A stretch of DNA of 64,000 bases from an uncultured Roseobacter sp. GTDB lineage: Bacteria; Pseudomonadota; Alphaproteobacteria; Rhodobacterales; Rhodobacteraceae. The position numbers and the translations under genes were made by a program. Below are positions 9,235 through 17,382 of the stretch, piece after piece. How positions within the stretch are numbered: the first letter of the stretch is position 1; each line of letters starts with the position of its first letter. The DNA lies in assembly GCF_947488185.1 (NCBI RefSeq), contig NZ_CANKYM010000002.1, forward strand, positions 930,001 through 994,000, in the 5' to 3' direction. The notes beneath the pieces were generated by a model. It saw nothing but the letters and a program-made list of their open reading frames with translations, made no database searches and had not been told where the DNA came from.

Positions 9235-9779
9235 TCTCTCGGCCTGTGTTTCGACGCGGCAAGCTTGCACGGTCTGCGCTACAGGGGCGTTGGCCTGCCA
9301 GATGAATGGAGCATGTCGGCGACCACCCCGCAGACGAAAATGACCTCTTTTCGCGCACATAGGCTCTCTGTTGCGCCGATGATGAATTGGGCAGTTTCTC
9401 TATTTTTTTCAAAGTATTAGAACGCTGTGTGCAGAGTGTTTTCATGCTTTGCTCGCACCGTGTCTGTTTTTCGCCTGGTTGCCTACATAATCACTGAAGC
9501 TTTTGAGTGTTTCATCCAAATGAACTGAGCTTATGCCACGCTGTCTCCGAGGTCTGCCCTGAGTCCAAAACGGACTTGCGTTAAGTGCGCTGCAAGCGGT
9601 GTTATGCAGGGCATGCTTCTGTCCCGGGGTTATGTGCCGCTTTGTCGGTGGAGACCGCAGCGATTAAAATGACCAATAGGGATGCAAGCGTCGGCCGTGC
9701 GCTTTTGCACCCCGGGCTGCTTTTCCTCGACACAGGAAAAGAACGGCGTTCCACAGTAGCGGGCGCAGATTTGTTGCGG
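9235..9779. other. Non-coding gap between arsR-type gene and the alpha/beta hydrolase
   Basis: This 545-base stretch lies downstream of two convergent genes. It is less GC-rich around 9360-9520 than its neighbours. I find no convincing reading frame, tRNA or repeat; the only structured element is the hairpin at 9720-9741. It may hold decayed sequence. Confidence 0.45.
9720..9741 (-). terminator. Hairpin downstream of the ABC/hydrolase operon
   Basis: CTTTTCCT (9720-9727) and AGGAAAAG (9734-9741) form a perfect 8-base stem with a 6-base loop, 39 bases after the end of the alpha/beta hydrolase gene on the minus strand. There is no T-run after it, so it is a weak terminator or an mRNA 3' end. 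Confidence 0.45.
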
Positions 9780-10511
9780 TCACTCACCTTCCCTGGCGAG
9801 GAAACCGCCAACAAGCAAGTTGAACACCTCCGGCATTTCAAGGTGTACCGCGTGCGCACAGTTCGGCACGACGGCGAGGTTCGATCGAGGGATCGTCTCC
9901 CAAAGCTGGTGCGCTTGTTGCCATTGATAGGTGCGGTCCCCGTCTCCCCACAGGACAAGCGTTTCGGGGGTGATGGAGGGCAAGAAATCATCCCCCCGCC
10001 ACGCTTGCATGGCATCCAGACCCGCCTGAATGGCGTCTGGAGAGGCGTTTTCGGCAATGGCGGCGCAGCTTTCAAAGGCGGGGTCCTGTTGGTGTTCGAG
10101 AAACCATGTTGCCGCGATCCGACGCGCGGTGGCCTGCGCGCCATCCGCCAGCGCACGGGCTTTGCTTTGTTCGATTGTTTCAAAACGGCCCGGCAAGACA
10201 CCAATGGCGCCCGTGCCATACAGAACAAGGCGATCGATATTGTCCTGATCCCTGCGCGTCATTTCCTGTACGATCATGCCGCCCATGGAATGGCCCAGCA
10301 GGTGATATCGTTTGATGCCGTTGCGCCGAAGTTCGCCAATCACCCAATCAGCAAAGGCGGGAATGGAGTGAAGGACCGGCAGATGCCGGTTCGCACCAAA
10401 TCCGGGCAGGTCAGGTGCGAAGACGTTGTAGCGGTCCCCGAAATGAGCCGCCTGCGCGTCCCACTGTGTGCTGCCGCCCATGAACCCATGGACCAGCACC
10501 AGCGTTTTCAC
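9780..10511 (-). CDS. Alpha/beta hydrolase
   Basis: Soluble hydrolase of 243 residues with the alpha/beta fold. The oxyanion segment is VHGFMGGS near residue 8, the nucleophile elbow GHSMGG carries Ser75, the acid is probably the Asp in LWGDGDRT, and the catalytic His lies in NCAHAVHLE. It resembles esterases and C-C bond hydrolases; the substrate is not readable. Its ATG overlaps the end of the ABC permease gene by 4 bases, so it is the last gene of the operon lyase, binding protein, ATPase, permease, hydrolase. That context suggests it acts on whatever the transporter brings in. Confidence 0.85.
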   Translation of the reverse strand: MKTLVLVHGFMGGSTQWDAQAAHFGDRYNVFAPDLPGFGANRHLPVLHSIPAFADWVIGELRRNGIKRYHLLGHSMGGMIVQEMTRRDQDNIDRLVLYGTGAIGVLPGRFETIEQSKARALADGAQATARRIAATWFLEHQQDPAFESCAAIAENASPDAIQAGLDAMQAWRGDDFLPSITPETLVLWGDGDRTYQWQQAHQLWETIPRSNLAVVPNCAHAVHLEMPEVFNLLVGGFLAREGE

Positions 10512-12049
10512 TTGCGTTGGCCCTGCACAATCCGGTCAAGGATCATGGCGCAGAACAGGATGGCAAACCCGGCCAGGATGCCCTGTCCGACGTTGGCATA
10601 CTGCAGCGCCTCAAGCACATCCTCGCCCAGGCCCTTGGCCCCGATGAGCGATGCGACGACAACCATGGCGAGCGATAACATGATGGTCTGGTTGACCCCG
10701 GCCCGGATCGACGGGCCCGCCAGGGGCAAGTCGACGCGGCTCAGCAGGTACCACTTGTTCGCACCAAACGAGATTGCGGCTTCGCGCACGCTTTCAGGGA
10801 CACCCCGCAGGCCCAGAACGGTCAGGCGCACCACAGGTGTGCCGCCGAAAATCATCGTCACAATAACGGCCGCGGGCTTGCCAACCCCAAAGAACGCAAT
10901 AACCGGGACCATGAAGACAAAAGCGGGCATGGTTTGCATAAAGTCCATAATGGGTTGGATGAAGGCGTAAAACCGTGGCCGGTGCGCGGCGAACATCCCC
11001 AGCGGAATGCCGATCACGATCGACAGACACGCCGCAGTACCAAGAAGGGCCAGCGTGGTCATTGCGGCCTCCCAAAAGCCCAGGAGGCCCATATACGCCA
11101 AGAAGGCACCGGAATAGATCGCAGTGCGGATGCCGGCCGTCAGCCACGTCAACAGCACAATGAGGCTTGCGATCACGATCCAAGGGGTTTGCACCAATAT
11201 CACTTCAAGCGCGTCAAGAATGGAGCGGATACCTATGGTCAGCCCATCAAAGAACGCCTCGCTGTTGCGCACGCAGAACGCGATCAGTTCCTCGACCCAC
11301 GCAATGCCCGTGCGGCGGATGTCAGGATCGGTCGGGAATTCGCTGAGAACGGTGTACCGCCCCGGAAAACTGTAGTGGACCATTGCCACGACCACGATAA
11401 CCACCATAAAGGCCGCGCTGAAAACGATCTGATCCACCGGCAGACCGGAGCGTATGGTACGGTCCGACAGCCATTCGGAAAACCGCGTTTCAAGCGCCCA
11501 GTTGGCCGTCACCGCCTGCACGGCCTTGACGAGGGCCAGGATCACAATGCCCGTCAGCACAATGCTCGGACCTTGCTGGGCCAACGCCTCGGCTTCGGCG
11601 CGTATGCCGCCGATATTGGCCTCAAGCCCGTCGACTGCGCGCTGAAAGGCGTCCACCCTGTCCGATCCGCTCTCGATGGCGGCAGCCAGTTGTTGGCGAC
11701 GCAGATCCAGCGTGCCTTCGATTGATGCGATGCGCGCCATGGCGTCTGAAGCCAGGTCGCCAAACAGGCCCCGTGCAATCTGAACGAATGCGATGGCCTC
11801 GATGACCAAAAAGACCAGGGCCCAAGACCACAATCCTCGCGCGCCAAACCAAATGGGACCAAAAAGCCCCGCCATGGTGTTGAACGTCGGCGTAAAGCGG
11901 GCAGAGGCGCCGACCTTATCGAAGTTTGCGATGTAATAGTCCGGACTGGTGCGCACGAAGGTGCGGATGTTTTCCTTGCGCCCTTCAGCGTAAGCAACGG
12001 CCGCTGCACTTTCTGTGTCTTCCAGCGGATTGACCTCTTCGTCTCTCAT
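10508..12049 (-). CDS. proW: ABC transporter permease, glycine betaine/proline type
   Basis: Inner-membrane permease of 513 residues. The C-terminal about 200 residues are the binding-protein-dependent transport domain with the coupling motif region RVDLPLAGPSIRAG and the FGANKWYLL loop typical of ProW/OpuAB. The protein is longer than E. coli ProW (354), because the N-terminal half adds about 250 residues with two or three helices and a coiled-coil-like stretch near residues 85-150 (rich in Ala, Glu, Gln). The start ATG overlaps the stop of the ATPase gene by 4 bases. The substrate is probably a quaternary amine or a similar zwitterion. The gene symbol marks the family, not a proven proline/betaine role. 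Confidence 0.87.
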   Translation of the reverse strand: MRDEEVNPLEDTESAAAVAYAEGRKENIRTFVRTSPDYYIANFDKVGASARFTPTFNTMAGLFGPIWFGARGLWSWALVFLVIEAIAFVQIARGLFGDLASDAMARIASIEGTLDLRRQQLAAAIESGSDRVDAFQRAVDGLEANIGGIRAEAEALAQQGPSIVLTGIVILALVKAVQAVTANWALETRFSEWLSDRTIRSGLPVDQIVFSAAFMVVIVVVAMVHYSFPGRYTVLSEFPTDPDIRRTGIAWVEELIAFCVRNSEAFFDGLTIGIRSILDALEVILVQTPWIVIASLIVLLTWLTAGIRTAIYSGAFLAYMGLLGFWEAAMTTLALLGTAACLSIVIGIPLGMFAAHRPRFYAFIQPIMDFMQTMPAFVFMVPVIAFFGVGKPAAVIVTMIFGGTPVVRLTVLGLRGVPESVREAAISFGANKWYLLSRVDLPLAGPSIRAGVNQTIMLSLAMVVVASLIGAKGLGEDVLEALQYANVGQGILAGFAILFCAMILDRIVQGQRK

Positions 12050-13101
12050 GACATTTCCGTCCCTTCGACTACGGTGCGCAAAAGATCAGCCCGTGTAATG
12101 ACACCGACATCGGCGCCATCGTGCTTTACCAAAATTGGTTTGTCGTCATTTATGGCCAGCGTAATGAGGTTGCTGAGGGTTTCGGTGCCCGCCACACCGG
12201 GCGCATCCGATGGCACTGTGCCGCCCTTGGATTTAAAGGCATCCAGCGGCTGCATGACAGCATCTGCATGCACCACCTTGAGCCGCGATATCCCCGCCAC
12301 AAAGTCGGCCACGTAGTCGTCTGCCGGGTGCATCACAATGTCCTCGGCTGTGCCCATCTGTACCATCTTACCGTCCCGCATGATCGCAATGCGGTCGCCG
12401 ATGCGCACTGCTTCATCAAGGTCATGGGTGATGAACACAGTTGTTTTCTTGAGGATCTTGGACAGGCGAATGAATTCATCCTGCAACTGCCGTCGGATCA
12501 GCGGATCAAGCGCCGAAAAAGGCTCGTCCATAAGCAAAACATCAGGGTTTGCGGCCAGAGCACGCGCCAGCCCAACCCTTTGTTGCATCCCGCCTGACAG
12601 CTCGTGGGCGAATTTGGCGCCCCATGCGCCAAGCTCAACGATATCAAGGATCGCTGCGGCCTGACGCATCCGCTCGTTCTTGGCGATCTGCCGGATTTCA
12701 AGCGGCATGGCCACATTGTCCAGCACAGACCTGTGCGGCATCAGCGCGAAGTTCTGGAACACCATCCCGATCTTCTGATTGCGGAACTGTTGAAGCTCGC
12801 GTGGACCCAAAGCCATGACATCGGTACCCTGGATCTCGATCTTTCCGGCCGTTGGCTCCAACAAGCGGTTGAAGTGCCGGACAAGTGTGGATTTTCCGCT
12901 GCCTGACAGGCCCATGATGCAAAAAATCTCACCACGGTTCACAGACAGACTGACATCAGCCACACCTACGACTGCGTTGAATTCCTTCAAGACTTCCGGC
13001 TTGGTAAGCCCCCGATCACGGATCGCCTTCAGCGCTTCCTCGGGACGGGCGCCGAAAATCTTCCAGACGTTTGAAATCTCAATGACTGTTTCGTGGTTCA
13101 T
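12046..13101 (-). CDS. proV: ABC transporter ATP-binding protein, glycine betaine type
   Basis: ATPase subunit of 351 residues. Walker A is GLSGSGKST (residues 64-72), the Q-loop is VFQNFALMPHRSV, the signature is LSGGMQQRVGLARAL and Walker B is VLLMDEPFSALDP. The last about 100 residues form a CBS-type region (VGVITRADLLRTV), as in ProV/OpuAA, which senses ionic strength in characterised members. The N-terminal segment IEISNVWKIFG with an insert before Walker A is also ProV-like. It is preceded by the binding-protein gene across a strong hairpin and followed by the permease with a 4-base overlap. Confidence 0.92.
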   Translation of the reverse strand: MNHETVIEISNVWKIFGARPEEALKAIRDRGLTKPEVLKEFNAVVGVADVSLSVNRGEIFCIMGLSGSGKSTLVRHFNRLLEPTAGKIEIQGTDVMALGPRELQQFRNQKIGMVFQNFALMPHRSVLDNVAMPLEIRQIAKNERMRQAAAILDIVELGAWGAKFAHELSGGMQQRVGLARALAANPDVLLMDEPFSALDPLIRRQLQDEFIRLSKILKKTTVFITHDLDEAVRIGDRIAIMRDGKMVQMGTAEDIVMHPADDYVADFVAGISRLKVVHADAVMQPLDAFKSKGGTVPSDAPGVAGTETLSNLITLAINDDKPILVKHDGADVGVITRADLLRTVVEGTEMS

Positions 13102-13151
13102 ACCGGATAACGCTCCATCGCCGCAGTCGGTGCCCTTGTTGGGGGGCAGGT

Positions 13152-13171
13152 CGCGCGGGGACCCCCGCGCG
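13152..13171 (-). terminator. Strong GC hairpin between binding-protein gene and proV
   Basis: CGCGCGGGG (13152-13160) is followed after two bases by CCCCGCGCG (13163-13171), an almost continuous palindrome. It sits in the 95-base gap between the binding-protein stop and proV. As at the TRAP operon, it could protect the binding-protein message or reduce read-through into the ATPase and permease genes. Confidence 0.6.
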
Positions 13172-13196
13172 CACCGTTTTCAAATAGGGGTTCGGA

Positions 13197-14156
13197 TCAC
13201 AGACCCAACCAGGCGTCGACACGCTCGGGGTTGGCTTCAACCCACTCACGCGCAACGTCAGCAGGATCACGGCCTTTGCCGCTGATCTCAAAGGCAAAGC
13301 TGCTGACATCATCGGCGGTCAGTGCAAAGTTGCTGAAGAAATCAGCGATGGCTGGCGACCGCTCCGGCAGGGTGTTGGACCATGCGATCTGGACTTCTTT
13401 CAACGCGTCCTTGGTGGCCACGTTGGATTTTTCAAACCAGTCCGCATCGTCGGACGGCTGAACCATCACGTATTTGGCCGGATCGAATGTCGGCTCGGTC
13501 AGCATTTCCACGTCAAACATGAACCAGACGGCATGGGGCTTGTAGCAATAAAAGGCATAGCCTTCGCCCTTGGCGATGGAGTCCTTGATGCGCGCTGTCT
13601 TCACACTTTCTTCGGCGCGGATGGGCTCGATAAAGTCCATCAGACCGTAGTCTCGGGTCTTGACCTCGTTCACGTTCGCAGAGGCCCAGCCCGGCGCACC
13701 GATCCACATCTCGCCTTTGCCGTTGCCGTCGCTGTCCATCAATGCAGCAACGTCGGGGCGTCCCAGATCGGTAATATCGGAAATGTCGTTGGCTGCAGCA
13801 AAATCCTTGGAGACGCAGAAGCCCTGATTGCCCTCATAGGGGTTGGACGACATCGTCACGGTGCCTGCCTCATCCACGTATTTCTTGGTAAAGCTTTCCT
13901 GGTTCGGCAGCCAGACATCGGGGTGTACATCGATGTCGCCCTTGCCCTGGTCCATGGCCTGGAAAATCGTGGCGTTGTTGCCGGGCACATATTCGACGGT
14001 GCCGCCGATGCGCATCTCAACAACGGCTCCCAACAGGTGGGCTATGGCTTGCGCGCCTGTCCAGGTCGGGACGCCGATCTTGACGCTTTCAGCGAATGCT
14101 GGCGTGCACAGTGCGCTGATCAGAGCAGCTGACAGTACGTTGGATTTGAGTGACAT
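13197..14156 (-). CDS. Periplasmic binding protein, OpuAC/ProX type
   Basis: Substrate-binding protein of 319 residues for the adjacent ABC transporter. A signal peptide covers about residues 1-22, ending CTPAFA-ES. The mature part is the OpuAC fold of quaternary amine binding proteins: KIGVPTWTGAQAIAHLL, YVPGNNATIFQAMDQGKGDIDVHPDVWLP in two parts, and GAPGWASANV. Several Trp residues (in VPTW, DVWLP, PGWAS) could form the aromatic cage for a trimethylammonium group. ATG 14156 follows AAGGAGACC and begins the signal peptide, so it is preferred to longer starts. The ligand may be a betaine, but the co-transcribed PLP lyase points to a sulfur- or amino-containing compound. Confidence 0.9.
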   Translation of the reverse strand: MSLKSNVLSAALISALCTPAFAESVKIGVPTWTGAQAIAHLLGAVVEMRIGGTVEYVPGNNATIFQAMDQGKGDIDVHPDVWLPNQESFTKKYVDEAGTVTMSSNPYEGNQGFCVSKDFAAANDISDITDLGRPDVAALMDSDGNGKGEMWIGAPGWASANVNEVKTRDYGLMDFIEPIRAEESVKTARIKDSIAKGEGYAFYCYKPHAVWFMFDVEMLTEPTFDPAKYVMVQPSDDADWFEKSNVATKDALKEVQIAWSNTLPERSPAIADFFSNFALTADDVSSFAFEISGKGRDPADVAREWVEANPERVDAWLGL

Positions 14157-14187
14157 AAGTGGTCTCCTTGTTGGTCTTTTTTGGTTT

Positions 14188-15282
14188 TTAGTCTTTGTAG
14201 CCGGGCAAACCGAACGTATCGGGATACCCAAATAATGCAGCGCTTCCGCCGGTGTGCAAGAAAACAACATTGTCCATACCGTCGAAATATCCCTTGCGGA
14301 TTTGGTCGATCAGACCATCCAGCCCTTTTCCGGAATAGACCGGATCAAACAACAGGCCTTCGGTTTGCGCCAGTAACTTCAGCGCGGCAATCATACCATC
14401 CGTCGGCAGACCATATCCCGGCCCTACGTAATCGCAATTGGCCCGCACGGCGCTGCGCTGAATTATCTGGCCTGTTCCAAGATGGTTGGCTGTTTTCTGA
14501 GCAAGATCAAACACCATCTGCTCCTGCTTTTCCTGAGGCGCGCGCACGCCGATTCCCAGCAGATGTATATCACTCTGGATCGCGGCCAGCCCGGCCACTA
14601 GGCCTGCCTGTGTGCCGGAACTGCCAGTGGCGTGCACCAGGGCGTCTATACGTAACCCTGTGCCCGCGGCCTGTTCGGCTAGTTCACGTGCGCAATTCAC
14701 ATAGCCCAACGCCCCGATGGCGTTCGATCCACCGCCCGGAATAACATAGGGCGTCCTGCCCTCAGCCAGCAGCGTCTCGGCCAGGGTCTGCATTTCGGCG
14801 TTCATGTCAGTGCCGCCGCCGCGTTTGGAAATGGTCGCACCGTGCAGTTGGTCGAGCAGGACATTGCCGTTCAGAATGTAGCTCGGGTCATTTGACCCGG
14901 TGCGGTCTTCCAGCAGGATGTGACACTCCATGCCCAGCTTGGCCGCAGCGGCCGTTGTCTGGCGTGCATGGTTGGATTGCGTTGCCCCTTGCGTGATGAT
15001 TGTATCGGCACCATGCTTTTGCGCATCCGCCATCAGGTATTCCAGCTTGCGGGTCTTGTTGCCGCCAGATGAAAGCCCGGTGCAATCATCTCTTTTAACC
15101 CACAGGCGCGGTCCACCCAGTTTCTCACTCAGCCGGTCCATCGGCTCAAGAGGTGTTGGAAAATGCCCCAGGCGCACTTTGGGAAACCTGGCCATCGCAA
15201 TCGCAAGTTCCTTGCAAAGGCTTGTCGTCAATTCTGGAAAGACCCGCGCCTTTTGCTCAATCGTCTGATCGGTTTCAGTCAC
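14188..15282 (-). CDS. PLP-dependent lyase of the L-cysteate sulfo-lyase / D-cysteine desulfhydrase family
   Basis: Fold-type II PLP enzyme of 364 residues. The cofactor Lys is in [11 protein letters not shown] (Lys76), followed by [26 protein letters not shown] and the C-terminal [14 protein letters not shown] and HTGGSAALF. These are shared by CuyA (cysteate to pyruvate, ammonia and sulfite), D-cysteine desulfhydrase and ACC deaminase; sequence alone does not separate them. I start at GTG 15282 because AGGAG stands 7 bases before it; ATG codons further upstream give a hydrophobic leader without family sequence. The family core begins about residue 30 (MARFPKVRL), so there is a short extension. 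It heads the operon with the betaine-type ABC transporter and is divergent from a broken LysR gene. Confidence 0.85.
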   Translation of the reverse strand: MTETDQTIEQKARVFPELTTSLCKELAIAMARFPKVRLGHFPTPLEPMDRLSEKLGGPRLWVKRDDCTGLSSGGNKTRKLEYLMADAQKHGADTIITQGATQSNHARQTTAAAAKLGMECHILLEDRTGSNDPSYILNGNVLLDQLHGATISKRGGGTDMNAEMQTLAETLLAEGRTPYVIPGGGSNAIGALGYVNCARELAEQAAGTGLRIDALVHATGSSGTQAGLVAGLAAIQSDIHLLGIGVRAPQEKQEQMVFDLAQKTANHLGTGQIIQRSAVRANCDYVGPGYGLPTDGMIAALKLLAQTEGLLFDPVYSGKGLDGLIDQIRKGYFDGMDNVVFLHTGGSAALFGYPDTFGLPGYKD

Positions 15283-15396
15283 GCTCGTTCTCCTGCTCAA
15301 ACAGTTAAGACAGAGGATCACCAATAGACTGACCCAAAAATAATGCTTTTTTCTTGGCCTGCCCATACATAGGCTTTGGGCAAGGGGCCGCACGCG

Positions 15397-15868
15397 ATGG
15401 ATGCACAAGGGTCTGACGACGCTCTGGTGCTGTTGGGAGAGCGCAGTCTGACCCGTGCTGCCGCACGCCGGAACAATACTCAGCCGGTGTTTTCAAGGCG
15501 CATTCGCAGTCTTGAGGGTGGCTCGGCGTGAATGTCTTGGGTCGGGTAAGCAACCGCATCGACATCGGTTGCGTTCTGATATCGAACGAGGCCGACATCT
15601 GCGCTTTCGTCACCCGCATTCGCGCGCTGCGCACAGAAACTGCGCATTTTAATCCGGCCAGTTCCACCATTTCCATCGCCGCGCAGCACGCACCGATATT
15701 TTCGATTTTTCAGGTGGGGCGCTGCACGCAAAACCCGGTCTGCCAGCGCTGAAGTTTCGCATGCGCGCAGGCAATTTAAGCGACTGTGCCTCGATGTTCT
15801 TGTGCGGCGATACGTCCTTGTTGCGGTGCCAGACGTCAGAAGCTCAGGGATCTTTGCGTTTCAGTTGA
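15397..15868 (+). pseudogene. Broken LysR-type regulator
   Basis: Three short frames spell parts of one LysR protein in the right order. Codons from ATG 15397 give the helix-turn-helix, with [15 protein letters not shown] and [11 protein letters not shown], and stop at 15529. A second frame (about 15528-15752) contains TISIAAQHAPIFSIF, like the first strand of the effector domain. A third frame (15749-15868) contains FRMRAGNLSDCASMFLCGD, a conserved effector-domain segment. Linking parts are deleted or shifted. It is divergent from the PLP lyase operon, the usual place for its own regulator, so the operon has probably lost this control. The gene ends where the integrase relic begins. Confidence 0.8.
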
Positions 15869-15918
15869 CGGTCAATGCGGACAAGAGCGTGTTGAGCGCA
15901 GAGGTAAAGGGTCCGGTT

Positions 15919-16253
15919 TCAAGGGAACGTTCGCAAGAGCCGGGCGCAATAGACCCAGTTACACAAACCGAAATGCCATTTGCCGAGGACGTCAGAGGCC
16001 GCAAGCAACCACACATGCGCTTGCATGCCTTTCGTGATCTCGCCCACATCGGCTATGTGAAGGTCGACGAAGCTGCTAAAGGTTTTGAGGCGGAAGACCT
16101 GTTCGGTGCCAACCCTTGATCCACCCGGGTCTCCGCTTGGCGGGCCCGGCAATGGGGGTTGTCGCACCTGAGGAAGGTCTCGCTCGCGTAGCACCCCTTT
16201 CGCCTGATCTGGACCCGGTAGACACCGGAAGGGAGTTTTGTGATGAAAGCCAT
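15919..16253 (-). pseudogene. Relic of a tyrosine integrase, N-terminal part
   Basis: From ATG 16253 the minus strand reads MAFITKLPSGVYRVQIRRKG and then YASETFLR, the arm-binding N-terminus typical of phage and island integrases of alphaproteobacteria. After about 50 codons the frame fails: TRVDQGLAPNRSS is followed in the neighbouring frame by RLKTFSSFVDLHIADVGE and a decayed tail that stops at 15919. The catalytic domain with its Arg, His and Tyr residues is absent. It points away from dusA and starts 111 bases before the dusA ATG, the layout expected for integrases that use the 5' end of dusA as attachment site. Confidence 0.75.
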
Positions 16254-16363
16254 TTTTGTGTGTGCCGTGTGTGCAATGAATCGTCGCAGACGGGTAAATT
16301 CGAGGGTATTGGGGCGTATTCCAGCATAGCAGCATCCGCCGCCAACAGTTTGAAAGTACAAAG

Positions 16364-17365
16364 ATGGAAATAAATCAACACACTAGGCTGTCGATTGCCC
16401 CCATGATGGATTGGACGGATCGGCACTGTCGCTATCTGCACCGCCTGTTGAGTACGCATACACTGCTCTATACGGAAATGGTGACGTCCGCGGCACTCGT
16501 GCGCGGGCAGGCGTTGCACCTGTTGGAGTATTCGCAAGCCGAACACCCGGTGGCGCTGCAGCTTGGTGGGTCTGATCCGAAGGAATTGGCCATTGCGGCG
16601 CGGTTGGGGGCCGAGGCTGGTTATTGTGAGATCAACCTGAATGTCGGCTGCCCGTCGGATCGGGTCCAGTCTGGCTGTTTCGGGGCGGTGCTGATGGAAC
16701 AACCGGCGCTGGTGGCGAAGTGCTTTGCCGCCATGCAGCAGGCTGTGTCTGTCCCGGTGACGGTGAAATGCCGGATTGGGGTCGATGATCAGATACCCGA
16801 GGAGGTGTTGCCCGAATTCCTTGCGCGCATTGTCGGCGCGGGCTGCGAGCGGGTCAGCATTCACGCCCGCAAGGCCTGGCTGCAGGGGCTCAGCCCCAAG
16901 GAAAACCGGGACATCCCACCGCTTGACTACGACCTGGTGATGCAGGTGAAAGGGCTGTTCCCGAACCTGCACATCTCGATCAACGGCGGTATCACCTCGC
17001 TTGACCAGGCAGAAGCGTTTCTGGAGGCGGGGCTGGACGGTGTGATGATCGGGCGCGCGGCCTATCATGACCCGGCTGCGATTCTCTGCGCGGCCGATCC
17101 GCGCATCTTTGGCACCGGCACGGTCACCCGACCCGAGGACGCGGTCACCCAGATGCTGCCCTACATCGAGGCGCATCTGACAACGGGCGGCAAGCTGGGG
17201 CAGATCACGCGGCACATGCTGGGGCTCTTCACCGGACGGCCCGGCGCGCGGATGTGGCGGCGCGTCCTGTCGGAAGGCGCGCATCGCCCCGGTGCGGGAC
17301 CGGAATTGGTACTTGAGGCATTGCGCCAGATTGAGGCCCGCGACGGCTTGCAACAGACCGGCTGA
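16364..17365 (+). CDS. dusA: tRNA-dihydrouridine(20/20a) synthase
   Basis: FMN-dependent enzyme of 333 residues that reduces uridine in the D-loop of tRNAs with NADPH. It opens RLSIAPMMDWTDRHCR and has the catalytic block NLNVGCPSDRVQSGCFGAV with the proton-donor Cys in SGCFGA. HARKAWLQGLSPKENR is specific for the DusA branch, followed by SINGGI and GVMIGRAAY for FMN phosphate binding. The length is normal and the start ATG 16364 is intact. The 5' end of dusA is a known integration site for genomic islands, and an integrase relic lies right upstream. tauE follows 17 bases downstream. Confidence 0.96.
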   Translation: MEINQHTRLSIAPMMDWTDRHCRYLHRLLSTHTLLYTEMVTSAALVRGQALHLLEYSQAEHPVALQLGGSDPKELAIAARLGAEAGYCEINLNVGCPSDRVQSGCFGAVLMEQPALVAKCFAAMQQAVSVPVTVKCRIGVDDQIPEEVLPEFLARIVGAGCERVSIHARKAWLQGLSPKENRDIPPLDYDLVMQVKGLFPNLHISINGGITSLDQAEAFLEAGLDGVMIGRAAYHDPAAILCAADPRIFGTGTVTRPEDAVTQMLPYIEAHLTTGGKLGQITRHMLGLFTGRPGARMWRRVLSEGAHRPGAGPELVLEALRQIEARDGLQQTG

Positions 17366-17382
17366 TCGCGCAGAACACCCCG

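Noticed and set aside
9585-10970. 461-codon plus-strand frame over the hydrolase and proW end
   Set aside because: Antisense to two recognised genes and starts inside non-coding sequence.
15283-15396. Riboswitch in front of the PLP lyase operon
   Set aside because: I looked for a structured leader, but the 5' region is short and shows no recognisable aptamer.
16076-17353. 425-codon minus-strand frame over dusA and the integrase relic
   Set aside because: Shadow of dusA; only its last part coincides with one frame of the broken integrase.
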